A stretch of DNA of 6,498 nucleotides from Oscillospiraceae bacterium (GTDB lineage: Bacteria > Bacillota > Clostridia > Oscillospirales > Ruminococcaceae): NCBI GenBank assembly GCA_031285945.1, contig JAITVF010000058.1:1-6498 (forward strand). The letters run 5' to 3'. Below are positions 1 through 6,043 of this stretch, piece by piece. The notes under the pieces were generated by a model. The model saw only the letters and a program-made list of their open reading frames with translations. It was not told the origin of the DNA and did no database searches. Position numbers and translations under genes: made by a program. Numbering within the stretch: position 1 is the stretch's first letter; every line of letters begins with the position of its first letter.

Positions 1-16
1 TCACACAAAATCCGTC

Positions 17-64
17 AAAATTTTAGGCAAAAGCACGAACTGGAACATTTATCAAACAAGCCCT
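17..64. repeat. Imperfect 48-bp direct repeat, copy A
   Basis: This 48-bp stretch matches 1351-1398 at about 38 of 48 positions by eye, in the same orientation. The best-conserved blocks are AGGCAAAAGC, CGAAC and AAACAAGCCCT. It begins about 16 nt past the stop codon of the substrate-binding protein gene on the minus strand. Copy B sits about 11 nt past the stop of the phosphopantetheinyl transferase gene. It could be a small intergenic repeat family or a shared regulatory or 3'-end element. I do not recognise it as a known riboswitch. Confidence 0.55.
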
Positions 65-80
65 AGATCTCCCGCACGGC

Positions 81-1184
81 TCAGGCTTGGCGGGCGGATT
101 TTGCAAGAAGCGCGGCGACCTGTTCGTCGGTTACGTCGCAGTGGTAGAAGAGCCTATAGAATTCCCTTACCTCCGCCGCCATGTCATAGTCGAAGATTTC
201 GGGGTAAAGAAGGTTCGAAAGCCATTTTATCCCGAGAACGCGGTTGACGGAGGGGGGGCGGCCCATCCAGTTGTAAGGACCCTCGGGCACCTCGAAGAAG
301 TTCCTGTTTTTAACGGCGTCAATCTCCGCCCACTCGGGCCTTGAGGCGACGGAATCGTAGACGCTGCCCGGCGCGAAGAGGATAAGGTCGGGGTTCCAGA
401 GCATAAGCTGCTCCATAGAAACCTCGGTATTGCCGCCGCGAATCGATTTCTCGATCTCGGATACGTTAAGTCCGCCGGCAATGTCTATGACGTCGGCGTT
501 AACGGTACCCTTAACCACGGCGGTAAGGCCGCCGACGTCCTGCCCGTAGTAAACGCTGATACGCTCTTCCTCGGGAATGGCGGCTACCTTTTTTTGAGTC
601 TGAGTCTGCGTTTCGTCAATATACTCTATAAGCTTTGCGGCCTGCGCTTGCGAGCCGGTTATCTTGCCAAGCGTCTCATAGGCGCTAATCATCGTATCCA
701 TTTCCATCTCTATAAAGATGGCGGGTACGCCTGTTCGCTCCTGCACACCGGCCATGTCCTCCGAGGCTGTCTCCTTGATCTCTCCAATGTCGATTATGAC
801 CTGCGGGTCGGCCGCCATAACAGCCTCAAGGTTAAAGGTTTCGGCGTAGAAGTTGCCGAATACCGGCAGCTCGGCGTATTTTTTGTCGATATATTCATAC
901 TGGCTTTCGGAGATTTCGTCTGCGAAGCCGACCAGCTTTTCGGGGCAGAGGGTGTATAGGACGATCTGCGCGAGCGGCCCCGAGGGAGCGATTCGCTCTA
1001 TGTTGGCGGCTATATCCACCTCGCGGCCTGTGGAATCGACAAATTTAACCGTATCGGCCGCGGAGGCCTGCGGAGCCGCAGGGGACGCAACCGATTCAGA
1101 GGGCGTTGCGGACGGCGCGCAGCTTACCCCCGCCAGCGAGATAAAAAGGGCAAGAAGTACGGGCAACAGCTTTTTTGCGGTCAT
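81..1184 (-). CDS. ABC transporter substrate-binding lipoprotein (class III, iron-siderophore/heme/cobalamin type)
   Basis: This is the extracytoplasmic binding component of an ABC importer (TroA/FepB-like fold), expected to be lipid-anchored outside the membrane and to deliver a metal-chelate or tetrapyrrole-type ligand to a permease. The ATG at 1184 (367 aa) is chosen because AAAGGGAGGA lies just upstream. A longer reading from a TTG at 1217 has no such site. Residues 1-22 form a signal peptide (MTAKK, then a hydrophobic run LLPVLLALFISLAGVSC) with Cys22 as the probable lipidated residue. The lipobox GVSC is not ideal. A Ser/Ala/Pro-rich linker (about 23-46) precedes the DSTGREVDIAANIERIAP entry typical of the family. 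Near the C terminus, WMGRPPSVNRVLGIKWL and LLYPEIF match the subgroup often annotated as iron-siderophore or HemV-like. The ligand cannot be read from sequence. No permease or ATPase gene is in the window; they may lie beyond position 1. It has its own promoter (1278-1305). Confidence 0.93.
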   Translation of the reverse strand: MTAKKLLPVLLALFISLAGVSCAPSATPSESVASPAAPQASAADTVKFVDSTGREVDIAANIERIAPSGPLAQIVLYTLCPEKLVGFADEISESQYEYIDKKYAELPVFGNFYAETFNLEAVMAADPQVIIDIGEIKETASEDMAGVQERTGVPAIFIEMEMDTMISAYETLGKITGSQAQAAKLIEYIDETQTQTQKKVAAIPEEERISVYYGQDVGGLTAVVKGTVNADVIDIAGGLNVSEIEKSIRGGNTEVSMEQLMLWNPDLILFAPGSVYDSVASRPEWAEIDAVKNRNFFEVPEGPYNWMGRPPSVNRVLGIKWLSNLLYPEIFDYDMAAEVREFYRLFYHCDVTDEQVAALLAKSARQA

Positions 1185-1277
1185 GTTTAGTCCTCCCTTT
1201 GGGTGACGAAAATGCAATTTCTTTTTTGCGCGGCGCGCGCTCAGAAAACCCCCGATTTACCGCCAATGTTATTTTAC

Positions 1278-1305
1278 ATTATACACGATATGTTTTTAAA
1301 AGCAA
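1278..1305 (-). promoter_or_regulatory. Sigma-A-type promoter for the substrate-binding protein gene
   Basis: On the minus strand, a -35 TTGCTT (1300-1305) and a perfect -10 TATAAT (1278-1283) are separated by 16 bp in an AT-rich stretch. Transcription would start near 1271, giving a leader of about 87 nt that holds a GC-rich patch (GCGCGCGCCGCGC, around 1226-1240) and ends in a strong Shine-Dalgarno. I see no Fur box or cobalamin-riboswitch signature in this leader. Confidence 0.65.
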
Positions 1306-1350
1306 GTCGCTTAATAAAAACACTCGTTGGGGCTACAGAGTTATTTTACG

Positions 1351-1398
1351 ATGATTTCAGGCAAAAGCGCGAACAGAAACGCTTGTAAAACAAGCCCT
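1351..1398. repeat. Imperfect 48-bp direct repeat, copy B
   Basis: This is the second copy of the element at 17-64, in the same orientation, about 38/48 identical and 1.33 kb away. Read on the minus strand it starts 11 nt after the stop codon of the phosphopantetheinyl transferase gene. Here it includes a perfect small hairpin, GCTTGT-TTT-ACAAGC (1380-1394), which is degraded in copy A. The hairpin could be a weak terminator, but no clean T-run follows. The two copies bracket the substrate-binding protein gene together with its promoter. Confidence 0.55.
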
Positions 1399-1409
1399 GA
1401 GCGCATACT

Positions 1410-2072
1410 TCAAAGTAATATTCGAGCCGCGGGCTGCAGCGCTATGGCGGTCACGGCCGGCAGCTCGCAGCAGACCTGACAGACCGCCTCGTTTCCAATC
1501 GCGATCTCGTGAAAGAGCGGCGATTGATCACCCGCAAGCGCAAGAACGTTAAAGGAATCAAGCGGGATACGCAGCCCCCTGCCCTCGCGCTTTACATAGC
1601 TCTCTTTCATCGCCCAAATCAGAGAGAAGCGCCGCGCCCGGCCGGCAAGATCGCCGCTTATAATATAGGTATACTCCTGCGCCGCAAAAAAGCGCCTTGC
1701 TACCCTGAGATCGCGCTCTATCCCCCTCACTGTCTGGATATCGATACCCACGGGGCGAGCCGCCACAGCACAGGCAACGAAGGTTCCCGAGTGGGAAATA
1801 TTGAAGTGTAAGCCGGCGTGTTCGGGAAGATACGGTTTACCATACGCATTGCGCGCAAAGGAACGCCGCCCCATATCCAGCCCCGCGTGCCGCAGCAGCA
1901 TGTCTTTGGCCAGCCCTTCGGCCAGCAGAGCGTTTTCGGCGTCGGTTCGCGCGCAAAGGCCTTGCGCCCGTCTGCGGCATTCATCGGACGAACCGGCCAG
2001 CAGACTAAGATATTCCTCTTCCGTGAGCGTCTCTCTGGTTAGCACGGTTACGTAGAGAGCATTTTTATCCAT
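1410..2072 (-). CDS. sfp: 4'-phosphopantetheinyl transferase, Sfp type
   Basis: The enzyme transfers the phosphopantetheine arm of coenzyme A to a serine of acyl-, peptidyl- or aryl-carrier proteins, converting apo to holo form in the cytoplasm. At 220 aa it has the length of a Sfp-type two-lobe enzyme (Bacillus Sfp is about 224 aa). Visible motifs in order: LHFNISHSG (88-96), VGIDIQ (108-113, metal-binding Asp111), RFFAAQEY (127-134), and WAMKESYVKREGRGL (153-167, catalytic Lys156-Glu157-Ser158 block), then PLDSF. The second metal-ligand position holds Gln113 where Bacillus Sfp has Glu. The ATG at 2072 has AAGGA 13 nt upstream, a rather long spacing, so the start is slightly uncertain. The gene lies 187 bp downstream of the tyrosine phenol-lyase-like gene on the same strand and may depend partly on read-through from it. 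No carrier protein or NRPS/PKS gene is in the window, so the partner is unknown; the symbol reflects the family and does not imply orthology. Confidence 0.92.
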   Translation of the reverse strand: MDKNALYVTVLTRETLTEEEYLSLLAGSSDECRRRAQGLCARTDAENALLAEGLAKDMLLRHAGLDMGRRSFARNAYGKPYLPEHAGLHFNISHSGTFVACAVAARPVGIDIQTVRGIERDLRVARRFFAAQEYTYIISGDLAGRARRFSLIWAMKESYVKREGRGLRIPLDSFNVLALAGDQSPLFHEIAIGNEAVCQVCCELPAVTAIALQPAARILL

Positions 2073-2206
2073 ACTTAAAGGCTCGTCCTTAGAGTCATAT
2101 GCCGATCGGAGTAACCGGCGTAGCTTTCAAGGCTTTTATTCCACGCCACTCTCCATCAGCTCCTATCTGCCGCGCAATACCCGCGCAATGTCGCCTGACA
2201 GTTACG

Positions 2207-2247
2207 ACCGCATGGGTAAAAACGGCATTGCCGTATACCCATGCGGT
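2207..2247 (-). terminator. Long nested hairpin, possible terminator after the lyase gene
   Basis: A perfect 12-bp inverted repeat (ACCGCATGGGTA at 2207-2218 against 2236-2247) encloses a second perfect inverted repeat (ACGGC at 2222-2226 with GCCGT at 2230-2234). In minus-strand RNA the inner hairpin is followed directly by U residues (from 2222 to 2218), which fits a small intrinsic terminator. The outer stem then pairs the flanks of that hairpin. It lies 12 bp beyond the stop of the lyase gene and before the phosphopantetheinyl transferase gene. The outer stem itself has no T-tract, so it may instead be a cruciform or mobile-repeat remnant. The rest of 2073-2259 shows nothing I can name, and I found no convincing promoter for the transferase gene there. 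Confidence 0.5.
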
Positions 2248-2259
2248 ACGGATGATGCG

Positions 2260-3708
2260 TTATAAGCTTTCGCCGAAATCCTTGCGGAATTGACGAACCA
2301 ACTGTTCCGGCCAGTTTCCAATAGGCTTCAGGCGGCCGAAGAAGAAACGAAGCACTTTGGGTTCTTCCACAAACTCCAACCCGCCGATTAAATGACGATG
2401 GGCAAACAACCATGTCAGACGGTCGGCTACATATTTTATCTGCGACAAGGTAAACACGCGCTTAGGCACCGCCAGACGCACAAGCTCCATCTCGGCAAGG
2501 TGCTCTATGCCGTCCTCGCCCCGCTGTTCACTTAATGTTCCGCGCTCCATCCCGCGCACGCCGCTTGCGATATAGATTGCCGCGGCAAGCGCGCCTGACG
2601 GGTACTCGGTCTGCGGGATATGCTCGCAAAACTTCCAGGCGTCTATATGACAGCCAAGCCCGCCGGGAGGTGTGACTACCGGGATTCCTTTTGCAAGCAG
2701 CTCGTTGCACAATGCCTCTATAAAAATTGGCGTCTGGCTGACGACGTCCATATCCATCGTCTCCCGCAGGCCAACGGCCATAGCTTCCATTTCGCGCACA
2801 GACATACCGCCATAGGTCAGGAATCCTTCAAAGAGCGGTACCAATTCCCGCATTTTGACATGCAGCCCGTCGTCGGACGTAAGGATGGCTCCGCCGCGCG
2901 CCGCGCCAAGCTTGCGAGCCGAGAAGTAGACGATGTCCGAGAGCGAGGCGATTTCGCGGGTGATGTTGATGATCTCAACATCCTTAAACTCCGCCTCCCG
3001 CGTTTTGATGAAGTACAGGTTGTCGGCCAAAAGGCTCGCGTCAAAAACTAGCTTCAATCCCTCTTTGCGGCAAATATGCGAAACCTCGCGTATGTTGCGC
3101 ATGGACACCGGCTGCCCGCCCACGAGATTGGTGCCCGCCTCGACGCGGACGAAGCTGATCTTCTCTTTCCCGATACGCTTGATCGCCTCGTTCAGCTTGT
3201 CGATGTCGATATCGCCCTTGAAAGGCGCCGTACTCTGTATTTTGAAACCTTCATCACCTATAATTTCCTCAACAGCGCCGCCCATCAGGGTAATATGCGC
3301 TTTGGTCGTCGTAAAGTGATAATTCATCAGCGCTACCGACCCGGGCGCAACCAGCGTCTTGGCGATAATATTCTCGCACGCGCGTCCCTGGTGCGCCGGC
3401 AAAAAGTACTTCATGCCGAATATATCCTGAAGAACCTTCTCCAGGCGGTAAAAAGTCTCCGACCCGGCATAGCTGTCGTCGGCCTGCAGCATGGCGGCAT
3501 ATTGGTTCTCGCTCATGGCGTTTACGCCGCTGTCCGAGAGCATATCCAGAAACACATCGCGGTTTTTGAGCAGAAAGGTGTTATATCCGGCTTCTTCCAT
3601 ACTACTCGCGCGCTGCTCCACGGGCGGCAGGCTGATTTTCTGCACCATGCGCACCTTGTGCATTTCCAACGGGATTTTCTCCCCTGACAAGAATGTTACA
3701 TTAGACAT
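2260..3708 (-). CDS. Tyrosine phenol-lyase/tryptophanase family PLP-dependent beta-eliminating lyase
   Basis: Family members cleave tyrosine to phenol (or tryptophan to indole), pyruvate and ammonia, reversibly, using PLP. The ATG at 3708 (482 aa) follows ACAGGAGGAA; the TTG at 3744 lies inside the upstream terminator and is rejected. Family landmarks: AGYNTFLL (40-47), Tyr80 in DDSYAGS, HQGR (106-109), TNLVGGQPVSM (193-203), Asp223 (pyridine-N partner), YFIKTREAEFKD (232-243), the Schiff-base lysine Lys266 in SARK, and Arg411 (carboxylate binding). Residues distinguishing tyrosine phenol-lyase from tryptophanase are present, in Citrobacter numbering from memory: FTTT (Thr124), MERG (Met379/Arg381 = Met387/Arg389 here) and LRFF (Phe448). 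Oddities: Leu226 replaces the conserved PLP-contacting arginine (Arg217); the Asp after the lysine is Leu; one residue is missing in the following loop; GGHAVF is replaced by GGLGCH; there are short N- and C-terminal extensions. The family is sure, the exact reaction is not. It is regulated by a tyrosine T-box. Confidence 0.87.
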   Translation of the reverse strand: MSNVTFLSGEKIPLEMHKVRMVQKISLPPVEQRASSMEEAGYNTFLLKNRDVFLDMLSDSGVNAMSENQYAAMLQADDSYAGSETFYRLEKVLQDIFGMKYFLPAHQGRACENIIAKTLVAPGSVALMNYHFTTTKAHITLMGGAVEEIIGDEGFKIQSTAPFKGDIDIDKLNEAIKRIGKEKISFVRVEAGTNLVGGQPVSMRNIREVSHICRKEGLKLVFDASLLADNLYFIKTREAEFKDVEIINITREIASLSDIVYFSARKLGAARGGAILTSDDGLHVKMRELVPLFEGFLTYGGMSVREMEAMAVGLRETMDMDVVSQTPIFIEALCNELLAKGIPVVTPPGGLGCHIDAWKFCEHIPQTEYPSGALAAAIYIASGVRGMERGTLSEQRGEDGIEHLAEMELVRLAVPKRVFTLSQIKYVADRLTWLFAHRHLIGGLEFVEEPKVLRFFFGRLKPIGNWPEQLVRQFRKDFGESL

Positions 3709-3746
3709 AGGTTTTTGTTCCTCCTGTAAAATATTCTTGCTCAAAT

Positions 3747-3788
3747 AAAAAAATCGTCCCTGAGCAAGTGGAGACTTGCTCAGGGACG
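3747..3788 (-). terminator. Intrinsic terminator of the T-box leader
   Basis: A perfect 15-bp stem (3774-3788 with 3755-3769) closes a 4-nt loop (3770-3773). In minus-strand RNA it is followed by A and seven Us (3747-3754). The 5' arm carries CCCTG, which can alternatively pair with CAGGG at the T-box sequence. That gives the expected choice between antiterminator and terminator. The lyase ribosome binding site begins about 20 nt further on. Confidence 0.95.
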
Positions 3789-3931
3789 AGAATAAATTCC
3801 CGCGGTACCACCCTGATTGCGGCTAATAATTAACCGCCTCTTAACGGGATCTAACAATCCCTGCCCTTATTACGGCGGGCTTCCGTACGCTCCTACTCAA
3901 GAACCAATTTTCAGAGCGTCAGCTCGGGAGT

Positions 3932-3934
3932 GTA
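3932..3934 (-). other. T-box specifier codon UAC (Tyr)
   Basis: In RNA sense, this UAC lies in the unpaired 3' side of the specifier loop, between the upper helix strand GGAUAU (3939-3944) and the lower helix strand CUCC. It is followed by the purine A that normally follows the specifier. It would pair with the GUA anticodon of tRNA-Tyr. A frame using AUG (Met) or GUA (Val) would need the codon to overlap or abut the upper helix, which fits less well. Confidence 0.75.
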
Positions 3935-4048
3935 TTTACATATCCGTCAGCACCTGCTTGCACCAACCGCAGGATCTCTTAAACGCCGGCGCTTCCGCCG
4001 AACATGCTGAGTGAGGATATCTTTCTCTCCGTCATAGCCTTTTGAAAT

Positions 4049-4077
4049 AAAATAGCACGATATTTTTATATTGTCAA
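4049..4077 (-). promoter_or_regulatory. Sigma-A-type promoter of the T-box/lyase transcript
   Basis: On the minus strand, a perfect -35 TTGACA (4072-4077) and -10 TATTTT (4049-4054) are separated by 17 bp. Transcription is expected near 4042, a few bases before the first T-box helix, which agrees well with the leader's folded boundary. Confidence 0.88.
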
Positions 4078-4189
4078 GAACTTTTTGCTCAGCAAAATTT
4101 AGCAAAGCTTAAAAATACACTGCCTAATCTTGAGCTTAATTGCGTTTTTAGGGCTTTTTATTGCCCGGCTTAGCGCGAAGCGCTCATTT

Positions 4190-6043
4190 TCAGACGGGCT
4201 CGAAATCCTGAGCGCCATGCTTGCAAAGAGGGCAAATAAACCCTGACGGCAAGGAATCGCCCTCGTAGACATAACCGCATATTTTGCAGACGAACCCTTT
4301 TTTACTGGCTGCCGGCGGTTGTGGTTTAGGCTTGATATGCTCAAAATAATACCGGTACGTTGCGCTGGGCTCGTCTGAAAGCACAAACGCTTCCGTTATA
4401 TCCGCGATAAACACCGTGTGCGTATCATAGTCGAGCGATTGCGATACCTTTGCGCAGAGCACCCCGTTGACATCCTCGCGTATATATCGGATACCGTTGG
4501 CCGCACGCGCCTCATCCTGAACCCCGGCGAATTTATCAGTATCCCGCCCGCTGTGGAACCCGAACCGCTCAAACATGCCGAACCGGGCGCGCTCGGTCAG
4601 AATAGAAACGTTAAATTCGCCCGTATTCAAGATCATATCGTGTGTGTAATTTGTTTTGTTAACCGCAATCGAGATTCTACGCGGCGATTCGGTGATCTGG
4701 GTAACCGTGTTGACGATGCAGCCATTGTCTTTATTGTTTTCCCTTGCCGTCAGAACAAATAAGCCATAGGACAGCTTGAACATCGCTTCGCGCGCTATTG
4801 AACCCGATGGCTGAGGAACGGTATTTTTTGCGTTGGGGCGCAGGCCTGAAAAAGTGGAAATAATTTCATTAGCCATGCCGTTGATTTCAGCATACTGTCC
4901 TTGCTTAAGGCTGGATTTTATGCTAACGGTATTCGTCAGGAAACGGATATTCTTGCACTTTTCCAGCTGCTCACGGATCAGTCTTCCGCTGGTGGGGGCC
5001 CAGGAACCGTTTTCGATAATGCCAACGGTACGGTTTTGTATATTATGGGCGACGAGGTCAAAAATTAGAGCCTCCATGGTGACGAAAATTCCAGCGTTAT
5101 AGGTTGTAGAGGCAAACACCAGATGGCTCCATTTGAAGGCCGCCGACACAATTTCCGACGCCGGTGTGACGGAAACATCAAACATTACAGCCTTAATTCC
5201 ACTCTCGCGCAGCTTACAGGCAAGAAGCTCCGCTGTGTTTTCCGTATGCCCGTACACCGAGGCATAGGCAATCATAACGCCTTGCTCTTCCGGCTCATAA
5301 CAGCTCCACGCGGCATATTTTGAAACAATATCGCTAATACTCCTGCGCCATACAAAGCCGTGGAGGGGGCATATCATGTCAATTTGTACGGCGGACGCCT
5401 TATTCATCAGCGCCTGCACCTGTGCGCCGTATTTGCCTACGATATTCGCGTAATAGCGCCTCGCCTCATTCATATAATCATTAGCGAAATTCACTTCATC
5501 GGCAAACAGAGCGCCATTCAGCGCGCCGAAACAGCCAAAGGCGTCGGCAGAAAAGAGAATTTTATCAGCATCGTCATATGTTACCATTACTTCAGGCCAG
5601 TGAACCATAGGGGCCATTATAAAACGAAGCCGGTGCCTACCAGTATCAAGTGTGTCGTTTTCCTTGACGACAACGACGCGGGATTCTTCGAAGAACTCAT
5701 GGAATTGCCTGATAAAAGCCAAGGTTTTAGCGTTGCAAATTATTTGCATATCCGGATAAAGGCTCATCATCTCAATAATGGCGGCAGAATGATCCGGCTC
5801 CATGTGCTGCACCACAAGGTAGTCCAACGGTCTTGCGCCAAGCGCCTCACGTACATTTTCTAAAAAACGCTCGCGAACGGCCTTGTCTACGGTATCAAAC
5901 AGAACCGTTTTATCGTCTTTGAGCAGATAGGAGTTATAGGACACACCGCCCGGAACGGAGTATACGCCCTCAAACATCGCAAGGCGCCTGTCGTTCGCGC
6001 CAACCCAAGTCAAATCGTCTGTAATCTGTCTAATGCAGTGCAT
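4190..6043 (-). CDS. Flavodiiron protein fused to flavin reductase-like and rubredoxin domains
   Basis: A cytoplasmic oxygen- and/or nitric oxide-reducing enzyme that protects anaerobes by making H2O or N2O at a diiron site. The ATG at 6043 (617 aa) is preferred over 6061 because AAGGAGAG lies just upstream of it. Domains: a metallo-beta-lactamase-like diiron domain (about 1-250) with ligands His80, Glu82, Asp84, His85 (HMEPDH), His148, Asp167 and His228; a flavodoxin domain (about 255-400) with YASVYGHTENTA and ENGSWAPTSGR for FMN; a flavin reductase-like domain (about 414-575, starting FKLSYGLFVLTA); and a short rubredoxin domain (about 583-617) with Cys586, Cys589, Cys604, Cys607. The rubredoxin has only 14 residues between its CxxC pairs, like the compact rubrerythrin type. 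In Moorella these activities sit on separate proteins (FprA plus a high-molecular-weight rubredoxin), so this fusion should carry electrons internally from NAD(P)H or another donor to the diiron site. Whether O2 or NO is preferred cannot be read here. No clear terminator follows. Confidence 0.95.
   Translation of the reverse strand: MHCIRQITDDLTWVGANDRRLAMFEGVYSVPGGVSYNSYLLKDDKTVLFDTVDKAVRERFLENVREALGARPLDYLVVQHMEPDHSAAIIEMMSLYPDMQIICNAKTLAFIRQFHEFFEESRVVVVKENDTLDTGRHRLRFIMAPMVHWPEVMVTYDDADKILFSADAFGCFGALNGALFADEVNFANDYMNEARRYYANIVGKYGAQVQALMNKASAVQIDMICPLHGFVWRRSISDIVSKYAAWSCYEPEEQGVMIAYASVYGHTENTAELLACKLRESGIKAVMFDVSVTPASEIVSAAFKWSHLVFASTTYNAGIFVTMEALIFDLVAHNIQNRTVGIIENGSWAPTSGRLIREQLEKCKNIRFLTNTVSIKSSLKQGQYAEINGMANEIISTFSGLRPNAKNTVPQPSGSIAREAMFKLSYGLFVLTARENNKDNGCIVNTVTQITESPRRISIAVNKTNYTHDMILNTGEFNVSILTERARFGMFERFGFHSGRDTDKFAGVQDEARAANGIRYIREDVNGVLCAKVSQSLDYDTHTVFIADITEAFVLSDEPSATYRYYFEHIKPKPQPPAASKKGFVCKICGYVYEGDSLPSGFICPLCKHGAQDFEPV

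Larger units (their letters stand above)
3747..4042 (-). promoter_or_regulatory. T-box riboswitch, predicted tyrosine-specific (tRNA-Tyr sensing)
   Basis: The leader RNA binds uncharged tRNA and then lets transcription continue. Elements in RNA order: base helix GGCU/AGCU (4037-4040); specifier-loop 5' side GGAGAGAAAG; helix AUAUCC/GGAUAU; an AGAGA bulge (around 3976-3980); the apical loop GGUUGGUGCAA (3958-3968) closed by CCUGC/GCAGG; specifier UAC (3932-3934) followed by ACUCC; a stem II pseudoknot in which UACGG/CCGUA (3883-3887, 3871-3875) has loop GCCC pairing with GGGC (3863-3866); hairpin GGGAU/AUCCC; hairpin GCGGUUAA/UUAGCCGC; the T-box AGGGUGGUACCGCGG (3800-3814); and the terminator. 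The specifier is placed by the usual pattern of a codon followed by A-CUCC at the base of the loop. The other register, UAU, also codes tyrosine. The class is near certain and the specificity probable. Confidence 0.97.

Noticed and set aside
853..1206. Plus-strand open reading frames over 350 nt (also at 3076-3687 and 5360-5863)
   Set aside because: They lie wholly antisense to genes with clear family motifs, lack recognisable protein features and have no convincing ribosome binding sites.
1185..1217. Longer start (TTG at 1217) for the substrate-binding lipoprotein
   Set aside because: The added residues contain the Shine-Dalgarno of the ATG at 1184 and would place charged residues before a normal signal peptide.
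1185..1409. A cobalamin or other metabolite riboswitch upstream of the uptake lipoprotein
   Set aside because: No B12-box or other recognised consensus is visible. The only notable element is the 48-bp repeat, which lies upstream of the promoter.
2177..2195. Tandem CGCGCAAT motifs in the gap before the phosphopantetheinyl transferase gene
   Set aside because: Only two 8-bp copies 3 bp apart in GC-rich sequence; too short to claim as an operator, and no promoter is positioned around them.
3709..3744. Upstream extension of the lyase gene from a TTG at 3744
   Set aside because: The TTG lies next to the T-run of the T-box terminator and its codons include the ribosome binding site. The ATG at 3708 follows AGGAGGAA at good spacing.
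4083..4097. Small hairpin TTTTGC-TGA-GCAAAA (minus sense) as terminator of the flavodiiron gene
   Set aside because: The T-run precedes the stem instead of following it on the minus strand, and the stem is AT-rich. It sits just upstream of the T-box promoter, where it may be incidental.
4151..4184. Hairpins GGGC...GCCC (4151-4166) and AGCGC-GAA-GCGCT (4172-4184) as a terminator after the flavodiiron gene
   Set aside because: Stems are only 4-5 bp and in minus-strand RNA they are followed by A-rich, not U-rich, sequence.
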